Positions 25,801-34,993 of a stretch of DNA of 64,000 nucleotides are shown here, piece after piece (the first letter of the stretch is position 1; each line of letters opens with the position of its first letter). The position numbers and the translations under genes were made by a program. Below the pieces are notes generated by a model that did not search any database, was not told the DNA's origin, and saw only the letters and a list, made by a program, of their open reading frames with translations. Source of the stretch: Hyphomicrobiales bacterium (GTDB lineage: Bacteria > Pseudomonadota > Alphaproteobacteria > Rhizobiales > Beijerinckiaceae); NCBI GenBank assembly GCA_016716745.1, contig JADJVD010000009.1:1-64000 (forward strand). Reading direction: 5' to 3'.

Positions 25801-28105
25801 CCGAGACGTTCTTCACGCCGAGCACGAGATCGCCGTTGCGCACGGGAATGGTGACGACGCGCTCGACCGCGCGCCCGCCGGGCTCGCCGACGCGCAGAAT
25901 CACCTTGGCTTCGAGCGGCCTCTGCGCGCTGCCGTCGGGAATGGTCGCCGACACATGCGCGCGGCCCTTGGCGTCGGTCTTCGGCGCCTCGGACAATTCG
26001 CCCGTCACGGTCTCGAAGCTCTCGTCGGTGACGCCGGAGAGGAATCCGGGATAGCCCGGAATCGAGCCGTCGCCGGCCGCCTGCAACATCGTCTCGCCGC
26101 TGACCTCGAGATCGGCGCCGGGCGCGCCGTAAAGGAAGTCCGCCTGCACGTCGATCTCGGCCGGCTCGCCCGGCCGCAGGATCGTCTGCTTGGTCGACAG
26201 TTTCACCTCGAGCCGCTCGGGCATGTAGTCCTCGACGAGGAACGACGCCTCGCCGATGGCCGGCCCCTTGGGGTCGGAGAAGGCTTGCACGCGCCATGTT
26301 CCCGTCGCCGCGCCGGACATCAGCGGCAGCGACCAGGCCCGCCCGCCGAGGCCCTGATCCTCGACGACGGCGCGCTTGTACTCGACGCCGTCCGGCCGCT
26401 TGGCGACGAGCGTCAACGGCAGGCCGGCGAGCGCCGCGCCCTTGGCGTCGCGCAGGAGCGTCGTCACGAACACCGTCTCGTTGGAGCGGTAGACGCCGCG
26501 CTCGGTGTAGAGCAGCGCGTCGAGTCCCTTCGGCGCGGCGCGGCCGGAAACGCCGCGGTCCGTCAGGTCGAAGGCGGCGAGCCCCATGTCGAGGAAGCCG
26601 TAATCGCCGCTGGCGTCGGAGGCCACGAGCACGCCCGGCGCCATGCCGCCGGTTCCGCGCGCCAGACCCGGATCGAACTTCGCATGGCCGTCGGCGTCGG
26701 TTTTCGTCGTGCCGAGCACTTCGTTGTTGCGCGCGATGAGGCGCAGCTCGACGTCGGCCTTCGGCTCGGCGGTGGCGAGCGAGCGCACCAGCGCATGCAC
26801 GCCGTCGGCGCCCGAGAACGAGGTCAGGCCGAGATCGGAGACGATGAACCATTGCGTGACGGCGCGCGAGAAATCGTCGTCGTCGCCCGAATCGGAATCG
26901 CCGTCGCCGCCGCCCGAGGTGATCGGCTTGTCGGCGTTCGGCCGCGCCAGCATCACATAGACGCCGGGCTCCAGCTTCGGCGCCGCCTCCAGAACTGGGA
27001 AGGCGGTGACGACGTCCTTGTTCTGTTCGGGCTTCACCTCGAGCGTTCCGCTCCACACCTTCACGCCCTCGTTGCGGGCGATCTCGTTGGCGCGGTAGCC
27101 GGAGAGCTGCTTCAGGAAATCGTCGCCGCGCACCAGCGGCGCGATCGAGCGGTCGCCGATGCGCAACAGCTCGACGCCGACCTTCGCGGTGTTGACCGTG
27201 ACGATCGGAACGCCTTCCTGGCCGACGCGCGGCAGCACGTAGTTCTTGCCGGTGAAGCGCACCTGCGGCGAGCGGTCGCGAACGTAGATGTCGTAATCGG
27301 CCGATTTCAGCAGCGACTCGCCGACCGTCGAGGGCAGGCCCTCGCGCACGACGATGGTGTAGCGCTCGCCATGCTTCAGGCCTTCGACGCACAATTGCTG
27401 ATCGTCGACCGAGAGCGCCGCGTTGGCCGCCCCGCCGAGCGTCACGAACGGCGTGAACTCGACCTTCTTCGGCAGCGATTCGGAGAACTGGAAGCACACG
27501 CGCGGCGAGGCGGCGTCGCTGTCGACATTGTAGGTGAGGATTCGGAAGCCGTGTTTCTCGCGCAGGCCAGCATAGGTCGCGCGCAGCTTCGCGTCGTCGA
27601 CCAGCGCCAGCGAGGCGCGATAGGAATCGAGCGCGGAGCGCCACGCCTCGCGCCGCGCGAACAGCTCGCCCATCACGGCGAGCGCCGTCGCCTCCTCGCC
27701 CTTTTGCGTGAAGCGCTGATAGGCGGCGTAGGCGGCCTGCGTCGCGCGCTCGCGCAACGTGTAATTCGCCCAGGACTCGGGCTTTTCGGCCGGGATCGAG
27801 GCGCGCGCAAAGGCGAGCCAGAGCTGGGGATCTTTCGGATTGGTCGCCGCGGCCGCGCCGTAGAGCGCCAGCGCCGCGACGTGATTCTTCGCGGCCGAGG
27901 CCGCCTGCGCCTCGGCGCGCAACTGATCCGCGCTCTTGCCTTGCGCGAGGATGGCGCGGTGCTCCTTCTTCAGCGCTTCCTCTAGCCGCACGACGTCGCT
28001 GGCGAGGTCGTCGCGCGCGAAACTCTTGGCGGCTTGCTGCGCCTGCGCGGGCGCGAACGCCAGAAGAGCGAGAAGGACGAGGAAAGAGCGGAAAAAGCCG
28101 CGCAT
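22835..28105 (-). CDS. Bacterial alpha-2-macroglobulin
   Basis: A 1756-residue periplasmic protease trap. It has a signal peptide (residues 1-22) ending in PAQAQ with no lipobox cysteine, many macroglobulin beta-domains, and the thioester motif GCSEQ with C1303 inside the alpha-helical complement-like domain. These proteins bind invading proteases covalently and are usually co-encoded with PbpC, which repairs peptidoglycan. Both are present here, overlapping by four bases. An acidic DSDSGDDDD stretch (about residue 400) is an unusual low-complexity insert. A long opposite-strand frame over this gene is an artefact of GC bias. Confidence 0.95.
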   Translation of the reverse strand: MRGFFRSFLVLLALLAFAPAQAQQAAKSFARDDLASDVVRLEEALKKEHRAILAQGKSADQLRAEAQAASAAKNHVAALALYGAAAATNPKDPQLWLAFARASIPAEKPESWANYTLRERATQAAYAAYQRFTQKGEEATALAVMGELFARREAWRSALDSYRASLALVDDAKLRATYAGLREKHGFRILTYNVDSDAASPRVCFQFSESLPKKVEFTPFVTLGGAANAALSVDDQQLCVEGLKHGERYTIVVREGLPSTVGESLLKSADYDIYVRDRSPQVRFTGKNYVLPRVGQEGVPIVTVNTAKVGVELLRIGDRSIAPLVRGDDFLKQLSGYRANEIARNEGVKVWSGTLEVKPEQNKDVVTAFPVLEAAPKLEPGVYVMLARPNADKPITSGGGDGDSDSGDDDDFSRAVTQWFIVSDLGLTSFSGADGVHALVRSLATAEPKADVELRLIARNNEVLGTTKTDADGHAKFDPGLARGTGGMAPGVLVASDASGDYGFLDMGLAAFDLTDRGVSGRAAPKGLDALLYTERGVYRSNETVFVTTLLRDAKGAALAGLPLTLVAKRPDGVEYKRAVVEDQGLGGRAWSLPLMSGAATGTWRVQAFSDPKGPAIGEASFLVEDYMPERLEVKLSTKQTILRPGEPAEIDVQADFLYGAPGADLEVSGETMLQAAGDGSIPGYPGFLSGVTDESFETVTGELSEAPKTDAKGRAHVSATIPDGSAQRPLEAKVILRVGEPGGRAVERVVTIPVRNGDLVLGVKNVSGDNLAEGSTANFEVIAVGGAGERVARSGVTWSLYRVERRYQWFNSDGRWGFEPVKSTRRVADGSINVGADQPAKIASAVGWGEHRLDVKSADGQTQTSVTFEVGWSGDATAETPDLLEVTLDKKDYAAGDTAKLTINARAAGLATVAIVSDGVQALIPVAVKQGQTQLDIPVKTEWGAGAYALVTAHRPLDKAANRMPGRALGLAWFSIAPETRKLEVKIGTEARIRPRGSLVVPVKLEGLEPGEEARVTIAAVDLGILNLTRFETPNPSKFFFGQRQLGAEVRDLYGYLIDGMQGARGQIRSGGDAGGKGLEGDRPTQEPLARYSGVAMVKPDGTAEVAFDMPAFNGTVRVMAVAWSKGKVGSAQADVIVRDPVVVAGTLPRFLSLGDRSRFHMQIDNVEGQAGDYAIDLDVRGPITVAADALRKSVKLTQGQRTAVTVPVIAAGVGTATIDLRLTGPNLDVTHSFALKVQPGTSELYRRTVRTVAPGETVSVSGDILADFLPRTGAVSLSMSPFGALDVPGLLQALDRYPYGCSEQIVSRAMPLLYVNKLASMEQLALDGALEDRVKAAIERVLTRQDSNGDFGLWSAGGSEDMWLNAYVTDFLTRAREQGYPVPQKSFDSALDRLRNFVANANDDTAGSPLAYAIYVLARNGRPVMGDLRYLADRRVASFDNALSRAQIAAALAMLGDRTRATNLFQQSVNVLAQAQDARYSRSDYGSKLRDGAGALALIAEAGLTETQDASPLMRANLVVEQAAGAQSYTSTQEKAWMILAAQALAKASGALQLSVDGQAHQGPFLRTWKDTALEGRAVTLINQSATPAHMVLTTSGNPIIPEPEASQGYQVERSFYRFGGKKLDGAVVKQNERLVVVLKVTEMEAKYARLLLVDKLPAGLEIDNPKLVEGGSIEGLDWLKQDVEPAHTEYRDDRFVAAFDREGKQSAFFSVAYIVRAVAPGRYVLPPATVEDMYRPERFGRTAFGSLEVTAAQ

Positions 28106-28281
28106 AGATTACTCCATCGGGCGTCGACGGCGCGTCGGAACCGCGAGCCTAGCACAGGCGTCGCGGCCGCGAAGAGCATCATGCGCCGCGCGCAAGGCCT
28201 GTGTGCTGGCGCACGTCGCGACGGCGCTGTTACGATCAGCGTGCGCGGCGATGCGTCGCGCGAGCGGAGCGGGGGACGGGC

Positions 28282-29820
28282 ATGACGATGCGCGCATGGA
28301 TGTTGGGCACGACCGCCCTCGCGTTGCTGGCGCTCGCCGCCGGCGCCGCCTCGGCGCAACAGCCGCAGCCCGGCGCGCCGAAGCCCGTGGCTGCGCCGAA
28401 GCCCGCGCCCAGACCGACCGCGCCGTCCGCGCCGAAACCCGACGCGCAGGCCGCCCCCGATCCGGCCTACGAGGCCTCGCTCGCCGCCTTCGAGGCGCTG
28501 TCGCCGCAGGATCGCCGCGCCGTGCAGGAGGCGCTGGTCTGGTCGGGCGATTTTCTCGGCGTCACCGAGGGAAATTTCGGCAAGCGCACGCGCGACGCGC
28601 TGATCGCCTTCGAGAAGAAGAACGGCCTCAACCCCGACGCCGTGATCGACGCCAAGGAGCTGCAGATTCTGCTGGCCGCCGGCAAGAAGGCGCGCGAGGC
28701 GGTGAAGTTCGCGCCCGTGACGGACGCGGCGACCGGCCTGCGCATCGGCGTGCCGGCCGCGATCATGACGCAGCGCACGCCTGGCAAGGCTGGCGCCCGC
28801 TACGCCTCGGCCGACGGGCAGATCGCGCTCGACACGGCGGTCATTCCCGTGGCGGAGATCGATCTGCCGGCGCTGTTCGACCGGCTGAAGACGGAATCGC
28901 CGACGCGCAAGGTCACCTACAAGCTGGCGCGGCCGGACTGGGTGGTGGTCAGCGGCGAGGCGGCGGGCAAGCGCTTCTACACCCGCTTCGCCAAGGGCGC
29001 GGACGCCGCCGGCGCGCCGGTGCTGCGCGGCTACACCGTCTATGTGCCGGCCCGGAAGCCGGAGCTCGAGCGCGTCGTCATCGCCATCGCCAACAGTTTC
29101 GAGCCGTTCCCCGCAGCCGCCGGCCACGCCGTCGCTGCGCATCCCCCCGGCGGCGCGCCGGCCGCGCCGGCAGCTCCGCCTCCGCCTCCGCCGCCCGCGC
29201 TGAAGCCGACGCCCGCCGCCACGGCGCTGGCGGTGGCGACCAATCGCTACCTCACCCTGCTGCCCAAGGATTGCGCCTCGCCCACGATCGCCGGCCGCGA
29301 GGTCCGCGTGCTGCGCGCCGACGCGGCGAGCGGACTGTCGCTGATCGAGGTTTCCGGCGCCAACGCCCGGCCGGCCCGCGCCGGCGCCGGCGCAGCGGCG
29401 GCCGCCGGCGCCGAGTTGCTCTTCGTCGGCTATGCTGCCGAGGCCGATCCCGGCAAGCCGCTCGATCCGCCGCGCGCCGTGCTGTCGGTGGCCGCTGGCG
29501 TCGCCTCGCCGGAGCGGCAGGGCGGTCTCGGCGTGCTCGTCGGCGTGCAGCCCGGCATGCAGGGCGCGCCGGCCTTCGACCGGCGCGGCGTGATGGTCGG
29601 TTTCGTCGGCGCGGCGGCCAGGCCGCCGACGCTCGTCGCCGGAGTCGCGCCGCTGCGCGCCTATCCGCTTGTCCCTGTCGAGGCGGCGCAGGCTTTGCTC
29701 GCCGCCGCCGGCGCGCCCGCACTGGCCCCGGCGGGCGGCGAGCCGCAGCGCCCGGCCAGCGCGGGCGACGTCGCCGCGCAGATCGGTCCGGGCCTCGCCT
29801 CCGTCGCATGCCTGCGCTGA
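28282..29820 (+). CDS. Secreted peptidoglycan-binding protein with inactive trypsin-like domain
   Basis: A 512-residue exported protein: signal peptide (1-24), an alanine/proline/lysine-rich linker (25-60), a peptidoglycan-binding domain 1-like segment (about 65-135, with VQEALVWSGDFLGVTEGNFGKRT in two pieces), a middle domain, a second proline-rich linker (about 290-312), and a chymotrypsin-like C-terminal domain. At the usual GNSGGP site the sequence is GMQGAPAF: Q427 replaces the catalytic serine, so proteolysis is unlikely. The ATG at 28282 follows a G-rich site. A scaffold or sensor role at the cell wall is a guess. Confidence 0.75.
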   Translation: MTMRAWMLGTTALALLALAAGAASAQQPQPGAPKPVAAPKPAPRPTAPSAPKPDAQAAPDPAYEASLAAFEALSPQDRRAVQEALVWSGDFLGVTEGNFGKRTRDALIAFEKKNGLNPDAVIDAKELQILLAAGKKAREAVKFAPVTDAATGLRIGVPAAIMTQRTPGKAGARYASADGQIALDTAVIPVAEIDLPALFDRLKTESPTRKVTYKLARPDWVVVSGEAAGKRFYTRFAKGADAAGAPVLRGYTVYVPARKPELERVVIAIANSFEPFPAAAGHAVAAHPPGGAPAAPAAPPPPPPPALKPTPAATALAVATNRYLTLLPKDCASPTIAGREVRVLRADAASGLSLIEVSGANARPARAGAGAAAAAGAELLFVGYAAEADPGKPLDPPRAVLSVAAGVASPERQGGLGVLVGVQPGMQGAPAFDRRGVMVGFVGAAARPPTLVAGVAPLRAYPLVPVEAAQALLAAAGAPALAPAGGEPQRPASAGDVAAQIGPGLASVACLR

Positions 29821-29946
29821 GGATCGGGCCCCACCCGCAGGCGTCGCGCGGCAGGCGTCACGCGAATGTGAGACGCAAATCGCAGGCTGCGGTTTGCCGG
29901 GCGCGCAGGCGCGGCCGATGGTCGGCCGGCGGCGACAGGGCGAGGC

Positions 29947-32900
29947 GTGACGACGCCGATGGCGCAGACTGATCTTTCGGCCGATCCCGGCGCCGAGCGG
30001 CGGCAGATCACCGTCATGTTTTGCGACATGGTCGGCTCGTCGCAACTCGCCGCGAGCCTCGATCCGGAGGATTTCTCCGCGCTTCTGGTCGACTACCGCA
30101 AGACGGTGGCGGGCCATGTCGAGCGGTGGGGCGGGTTCGTGTCGCGTTATGTCGGCGACGGCGTTCTGGCCTATTGGGGCTATCCGCGCGCCCATGGCGA
30201 CGACGCGCGCCGCGCGCTCGCCGCCGCGCTCGACATTTCCGCCGCTTTTTCCGGCGGCGCCGACGGCGCCGTGACCGGCGTGCGCGTCGGTCTCGACACC
30301 GGCATCGTGGTCATCGGCCAGCTCGGCGCGGCCGGCACGCAGGCGGCCGACATCGTCGGCGACGCGCCCAACATCGCCGCGCAGTTGCAGGCCGGCGGCG
30401 CGGCGGGGGACGTGCTCGTCACCGCCACGCTGCGCGATCTCGCCGGCTCGGCCTTCGACTTCGCTCCGGCGGGCCGGCGGCGGCTGAAGTCGCGACGCGA
30501 GCCCGTCGCGGTGTTCCGCGTCCGCCCGCCGCGCGAGCGGTCCCCGCGCGCCGGCCCGAAGCTTCGTCTGATCGGGCGCGACGGCGAACTGGCGATCCTG
30601 CGCGCCGCGATGGCGCAAGCCTGCGAAGGGCGCGGCTCGGCGGCGACCGTCGTCGGCGAGCCCGGCATGGGCAAGACGGCGCTGATCGCGCAATTGCGCG
30701 AGGAGGCGCGCGCCGCGGCCGTGCCGTGGCTCGATTGCGTCTGCTCCGAGCTTGGCCGCTCCTCGGCGATGCTGCCGCTGCGCGATATGCTGCTGCGCGC
30801 CCTCGAGATCGACCCGCACGATCCGCCGGCGGCGCGCGCGGCCGCCGTGCGCCGCCGATTGCAGGCGACGTTGCAGGACGCCGCGAAGATCGAGGCGCTG
30901 ATCGCCTGGCTCGGCGTCGGCGCGGCGCCGGGCGCGCGCGAGGCGCCGAGCGCGGAACTGCGCCGCCTCGGCTTCGCCGCGCTGTGCGAGTGGCTGGCTT
31001 CGCTCGCTCAGGCCAGCGGCGCCGTGGTGGCGGCGGAGAACGTTCATTGGGCGGACGCCGCCGCCGCCGAGGCGCTGCGGCGATTGGCGCAGATCGCCGC
31101 GGGGTCGAACCTTCTGTTCGTCCAGACCAGTCGCGACCGCTCGCCTTGGCCTGGCGCCCCGGCCGCGTCCGTCGAGATTCAATTGCAGCCGCTCGACGGC
31201 GCCGCCACGGCCGCCCTCGTCGCCCGGCTCGATCAGCAGGGCCGCCTGTCGCCGCAGGCGCGCAGCACCGCCGTCGCGCGCGCCGAAGGCATTCCCTTCT
31301 TCGCCGTCGAGCTTGTGAAGCTCGCCCAGACGGCCGACGCGCAGACGCTCGCCGATGTTCTGTCGCGCCCGAGCACGCTCAACGACAGCCTCGCCGCGCG
31401 GCTCGACGCGCTGGGCCCGCTGAGGCCGATCGCGCAGGCCGCCTCGGTTCTCGGCGACCGGCTCGACGAGGCGGTTCTGGCGCACATGCTGTCGCTCGAT
31501 GCATCCGAGCTGCGCGCCCGGCTGGCGGCGATGGCGGCCGCTGGTTTCATCGAGGCGAGCGATGATCTGCTCGTCGGCGATCACGTCTTCCGTCATCGCC
31601 TGCTGCGCGAGGCCGCCTATAATTCGCTCCTGCGCGCCCGCCGCCGCGATCTTCACGCGCGCGCCGCCGACATCCTGACGAACGTGTTTCCCGATCGCGC
31701 CGAGGCGCGGCCCGACCTTGCGGCGCGACATTTCGGGGAGGCGGGCGCGTCGCTCGACGCCTCGTTCTGGTGGCGCGTCGCGGGCGACCGCGCCGCCGCC
31801 CAGACCGCGACGCTCGACGCGATCGACTGCTATCGCCGCGCCTGCGAGGCGCTGCCGCGTCCGGCGGAAGGGCGCGCCGCCGTGCTGGAGGCGCAGGCGC
31901 GCATCGGCCTCGCGACGCAATTCGCCGCGCGCGACGGCTACGGCGCGGCGGCCGTCGGCGAGGAGCTTGCGCTGGCGGCGGCGGCGGCCGAATCGGCGCA
32001 TGAGCAAGGCGCGGACGCCTTGTTCCACGCGCTCTGCCTCCTGTTCTCGCATGAGACGCTCGGCGGCTCGGCCGGGCCGCGCGGCCCGCTCGGCGACCGT
32101 CTGGCGCAGCTTGCGGATGCGCGCGGCGACGCCGGCATGCGCTTGCAGGCGCGGCGACTGCGCGGGCTCGACGCCCTTCTGGTCGGCCGCTTCGCGGCGG
32201 CGAGCGCCGAATACGACGTCGCGCTCGATTGCGTTCCCGCGCTCGCCGTCGGCGACGGCAGGCTTTCGATGGCTGGCTCCGATTCTGGCGTCATGACGAC
32301 GCTGGAAGCGGCGCTGACCGCCGCCTTGCGCGGTCGCATGAGCCGGGCGGCCGGATTGCTGGAGACCGGCCTGGCGCGCGTGCGCAGCCTCGCCCACCCC
32401 GCCACCAGCGCGCAGGCGATCTGCCTCGCCGCGACCCTCGCATGGGCGCGCGACGAGCCGGCTCGCGCCCGCGTTCTCGCGCAGGAGGCGCGCGCCCTCG
32501 CGCAGGCTCAGGCGGTGATTCCCTTCGTCGCCTGGGCGGGCGCGCTGATCGGCTGGGCGCGCGCCTGCGGCGGCGACGCGGGCGGGCTCGAGGATTGCCG
32601 TCACGCGATGGCGATCAGCCAATCCTCGGGGGCGCGGCAGATCGGCGCGTTCTGCCAGTTGCTGTGGGGCGACGGCGAGACGCGCCTGCGCCGCCCGGCC
32701 GACGCGCTCGAAAAATTCGACGCCGCGCTGACGCTCGGCGCCGCGATCGGGGCGCACGGGCTCGACGCCGAAATCGTCCGCCGCAAGGCGCTGGCGCTGC
32801 TCGCTCTCGGCGCCGACGCGCAAGCCGACGCGCTGCTGCAGGCCGCGGCCGCGCTCGCGCGGACGCAGGGCGCGACGCTGTTCGAGTTGCGCTGCGAGAT

Positions 32901-33009
32901 CGAGCGCCGTCGCCGCGGCGCGCCGGCCGAGATGCTGCGCGGATGTCTCGCGCGCCTTGCGGACGAGCCGGATTTTCCCGAGATGATTGCGGCGCGCCGG
33001 CTTCTCTAG
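29947..33009 (+). CDS. Class III adenylate/guanylate cyclase fused to AAA ATPase and TPR-like region
   Basis: A 1020-residue cytoplasmic signalling protein. Residues about 10-190 form a class III nucleotide cyclase domain: VMFCDMVGSSQLA with the first metal aspartate and YVGDGVLAYWGYP with the second. Residues about 200-540 form a predicted AAA/STAND ATPase with Walker A VVGEPGMGKTALI. The remaining roughly 480 residues are alanine-rich helical repeats resembling TPRs. Many alphaproteobacteria carry such cyclases, with unknown signals. The start is GTG preceded by GGGCGAG. It is not clearly in an operon with its neighbours. Confidence 0.9.
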   Translation: MTTPMAQTDLSADPGAERRQITVMFCDMVGSSQLAASLDPEDFSALLVDYRKTVAGHVERWGGFVSRYVGDGVLAYWGYPRAHGDDARRALAAALDISAAFSGGADGAVTGVRVGLDTGIVVIGQLGAAGTQAADIVGDAPNIAAQLQAGGAAGDVLVTATLRDLAGSAFDFAPAGRRRLKSRREPVAVFRVRPPRERSPRAGPKLRLIGRDGELAILRAAMAQACEGRGSAATVVGEPGMGKTALIAQLREEARAAAVPWLDCVCSELGRSSAMLPLRDMLLRALEIDPHDPPAARAAAVRRRLQATLQDAAKIEALIAWLGVGAAPGAREAPSAELRRLGFAALCEWLASLAQASGAVVAAENVHWADAAAAEALRRLAQIAAGSNLLFVQTSRDRSPWPGAPAASVEIQLQPLDGAATAALVARLDQQGRLSPQARSTAVARAEGIPFFAVELVKLAQTADAQTLADVLSRPSTLNDSLAARLDALGPLRPIAQAASVLGDRLDEAVLAHMLSLDASELRARLAAMAAAGFIEASDDLLVGDHVFRHRLLREAAYNSLLRARRRDLHARAADILTNVFPDRAEARPDLAARHFGEAGASLDASFWWRVAGDRAAAQTATLDAIDCYRRACEALPRPAEGRAAVLEAQARIGLATQFAARDGYGAAAVGEELALAAAAAESAHEQGADALFHALCLLFSHETLGGSAGPRGPLGDRLAQLADARGDAGMRLQARRLRGLDALLVGRFAAASAEYDVALDCVPALAVGDGRLSMAGSDSGVMTTLEAALTAALRGRMSRAAGLLETGLARVRSLAHPATSAQAICLAATLAWARDEPARARVLAQEARALAQAQAVIPFVAWAGALIGWARACGGDAGGLEDCRHAMAISQSSGARQIGAFCQLLWGDGETRLRRPADALEKFDAALTLGAAIGAHGLDAEIVRRKALALLALGADAQADALLQAAAALARTQGATLFELRCEIERRRRGAPAEMLRGCLARLADEPDFPEMIAARRLL

Positions 33010-33031
33010 CGCGCCGGCCGCGCTTGCGCGC

Positions 33032-33775
33032 TCAGGACCGGCTGGAGGACGCGCAGGCCGTCAGCGCCGCGGCGTCGCGCACCACCACGCCGCCCTTTTC
33101 GATCTCGATCCAGTTCTTGCGCACCCAGATCTGCAACTGCTTGTTGGTGCTCTCGCGCGACAGGCCGATGGTTTCGCCGAGTTGCTTCTGGGTGGCGCGC
33201 AAACGCAGTTCGAGCCCGCCATTGGGCTGGGCCAGGCGCAGGATGGCGTTGGCCAGACGCGCCGGCGTGTCGAGGAACAGCGCGTCCTCCACCTGCTGGC
33301 TGGCGCGCCGCATGCGGTCGCACATCACGGTGAGCAGATGCAGCGCCACGTCAGGATTGCTGCCGAGCAGCGGAATGAAATCGCGTCGGTCCAGCGTCAG
33401 CACGTCGGAATCGGAGACCGCCACGGCATCGGCGGTGCGCGGCCGCCCGTCGAGCAGGCTCACCTCGCCGAACACCTCGCCGGCCTGGATGACGTTGAAG
33501 ACGATCTCGGCCCCGCTCTTCGATGTCGAACTGATCCGGATCGAGCCGCTCAGCACCGCCATCAGCCCGGAGCCGGGGTCGCCCTTGGAGAAGACCCGGC
33601 GTCCGCGCTCGTAACGTTTCACGTGGACGGCCGACGCCAGACGGTCGAGCTCGGCCGAGGTGAGGGGCGCAAACATAGGATGTTGCGCGAGAATTTCGCG
33701 GCTTCCCCAGCTGCGCGTCGCGCCGGGGCGGTTGCCGCCTTGGTCCGCCCGAACCATGTCAAGAATGTCGCTCAT
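33032..33775 (-). CDS. Crp/Fnr-family transcription regulator
   Basis: A 247-residue regulator with a cyclic-nucleotide-binding-like beta-roll (about residues 35-150, including GEVFGEVSLLDGRPRTADAVA, close to the phosphate-binding cassette of cAMP receptors) and a C-terminal helix-turn-helix (TQKQLGETIGLSRESTNKQLQ). The GEVSLLDGRPRTA segment suggests real cyclic-nucleotide binding rather than an FNR-type cluster. It converges on the cyclase gene just upstream, with 22 bases between them, so a cyclase-receptor pairing is possible but unproven. Confidence 0.9.
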   Translation of the reverse strand: MSDILDMVRADQGGNRPGATRSWGSREILAQHPMFAPLTSAELDRLASAVHVKRYERGRRVFSKGDPGSGLMAVLSGSIRISSTSKSGAEIVFNVIQAGEVFGEVSLLDGRPRTADAVAVSDSDVLTLDRRDFIPLLGSNPDVALHLLTVMCDRMRRASQQVEDALFLDTPARLANAILRLAQPNGGLELRLRATQKQLGETIGLSRESTNKQLQIWVRKNWIEIEKGGVVVRDAAALTACASSSRS

Positions 33776-33939
33776 GTCCGCTCCCCGCTGGTTGCGAAGA
33801 TTTCAGCCGCTCCAGACCTCGTCCGTGCGAAAACGCACACACCTGTGATGCCGCCGCACGGGCGCGGCCGCCTTGTTTCGAGCCCATACTCCGGCCATAA
33901 GGCCCGCCATGCCGAACCCAGTCGACAGGCCTCCTATCC

Positions 33940-34989
33940 ATGCGTGACGACCGTCCCGCGACGGAGCCGGCGCACGACGCAGGATCCGAGGTCGCGCCCG
34001 ACGCCGACGAGGCCGCGCGGGCCGCGCGCCGCCGGCGCCGGATTCGCATCGCCGGGGCGGTCGCCAGCGTCGCCCTGTTCGCCGTCGCGGTGGCGGTGCT
34101 GGCGCGCACGCTGTCGACGATCAGCTTCGCCGATCTGCGCGCCGCCATCCGCGCCACCAGCGCCGAGCAGGTGGCCGTCGCCGTGGTCTGCGCGTTCGGC
34201 AGCTATCTGGCGTTGACCGGTTACGACGCGCTGGCGCTGCGCCATCTCGGCCAGCGCGTGCGCTATCGGGTGACGGCGCTCGCCTCTTTCACCAGTTTCG
34301 CCATCTCCTTCATGCTCGGCTTCCCGCTCGTGACCGGCGGCACGGTGCGCTACTGGATCTACTCCCAGCATGGCGTTGGGCCCGGCAACGTGGCGCGGCT
34401 GACTGTCATCGCCGGCGTCACCTTCTGGCTCGGCATGGGGCTCGTGCTGGGGGCGGGGCTGCTGTTCCAGGCCCGCGACATCGCCGAGATCAACCAGTTC
34501 AAGGTCTGGCTCAACATGCTGCTGGGCGTCGGCGTGCTGGCGCTGGTGCTCGGCTACATGGCGTGGGTCGCGCCCGGCCATCGCCGCCTGAAGCTGCAAG
34601 GCTTCCGGCTGGAGATGCCGGGTCTGGCCGTCACCAGCGGGCAGACCGTTCTCGGCGTCATCGACGTGTGCATGGGCGCGGCGGTGCTCTACGCGCTGCT
34701 GCCGGCCGGGCACGACCTCGATTTTCTCAGCTTCGCGGCGATCTATTCCTTCGCCTGCATCCTCGGCATCGCCAGCCACGCGCCGGGCGGCATCGGCGTG
34801 TTCGAGGCGACGATGCTGAAGGCGATCCCCTCGCCCTCGCAGGAGGCGATGCTGGCCTCGCTGCTGCTCTACCGCATCTTCTACTATGTCGCGCCGTTCG
34901 TGCTGGCGCTGGCGCTGCTCGGCGCCAACGAGGCGGTGCGCCGCTGGCGCTATCTGCGCGAGATCGTCGAGCGCGGCGAGGAGGATTGA
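33940..34989 (+). CDS. MprF-type (LPG synthase TM domain) membrane protein
   Basis: A 349-residue protein with about eight membrane helices after a charged N-terminal tail of 40 residues. The segments SFAISFMLGFPLVTGGTVRYW and FACILGIASHAPGGIGVFEATML are signatures of the UPF0104 / lysylphosphatidylglycerol synthase transmembrane family. The catalytic aminoacyl-transferase domain of full MprF is absent, so this would be a flippase-like or lipid-handling protein. Its last codon lies five bases from the convergent ppk2. Confidence 0.85.
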   Translation: MRDDRPATEPAHDAGSEVAPDADEAARAARRRRRIRIAGAVASVALFAVAVAVLARTLSTISFADLRAAIRATSAEQVAVAVVCAFGSYLALTGYDALALRHLGQRVRYRVTALASFTSFAISFMLGFPLVTGGTVRYWIYSQHGVGPGNVARLTVIAGVTFWLGMGLVLGAGLLFQARDIAEINQFKVWLNMLLGVGVLALVLGYMAWVAPGHRRLKLQGFRLEMPGLAVTSGQTVLGVIDVCMGAAVLYALLPAGHDLDFLSFAAIYSFACILGIASHAPGGIGVFEATMLKAIPSPSQEAMLASLLLYRIFYYVAPFVLALALLGANEAVRRWRYLREIVERGEED

Positions 34990-34993
34990 GGCG

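Noticed and set aside
22742..27985. A 1747-codon plus-strand open frame opposite alpha-2-macroglobulin
   Set aside because: It is rich in arginine, histidine and alanine with no domain pattern. High GC removes stop codons opposite real genes; the minus-strand frame has clear family motifs.
27982..32823. A 1613-codon minus-strand open frame opposite the cyclase-ATPase gene
   Set aside because: Low-complexity Arg/Gly/Ala composition and no motifs. It crosses two real genes with clear domains on the other strand.
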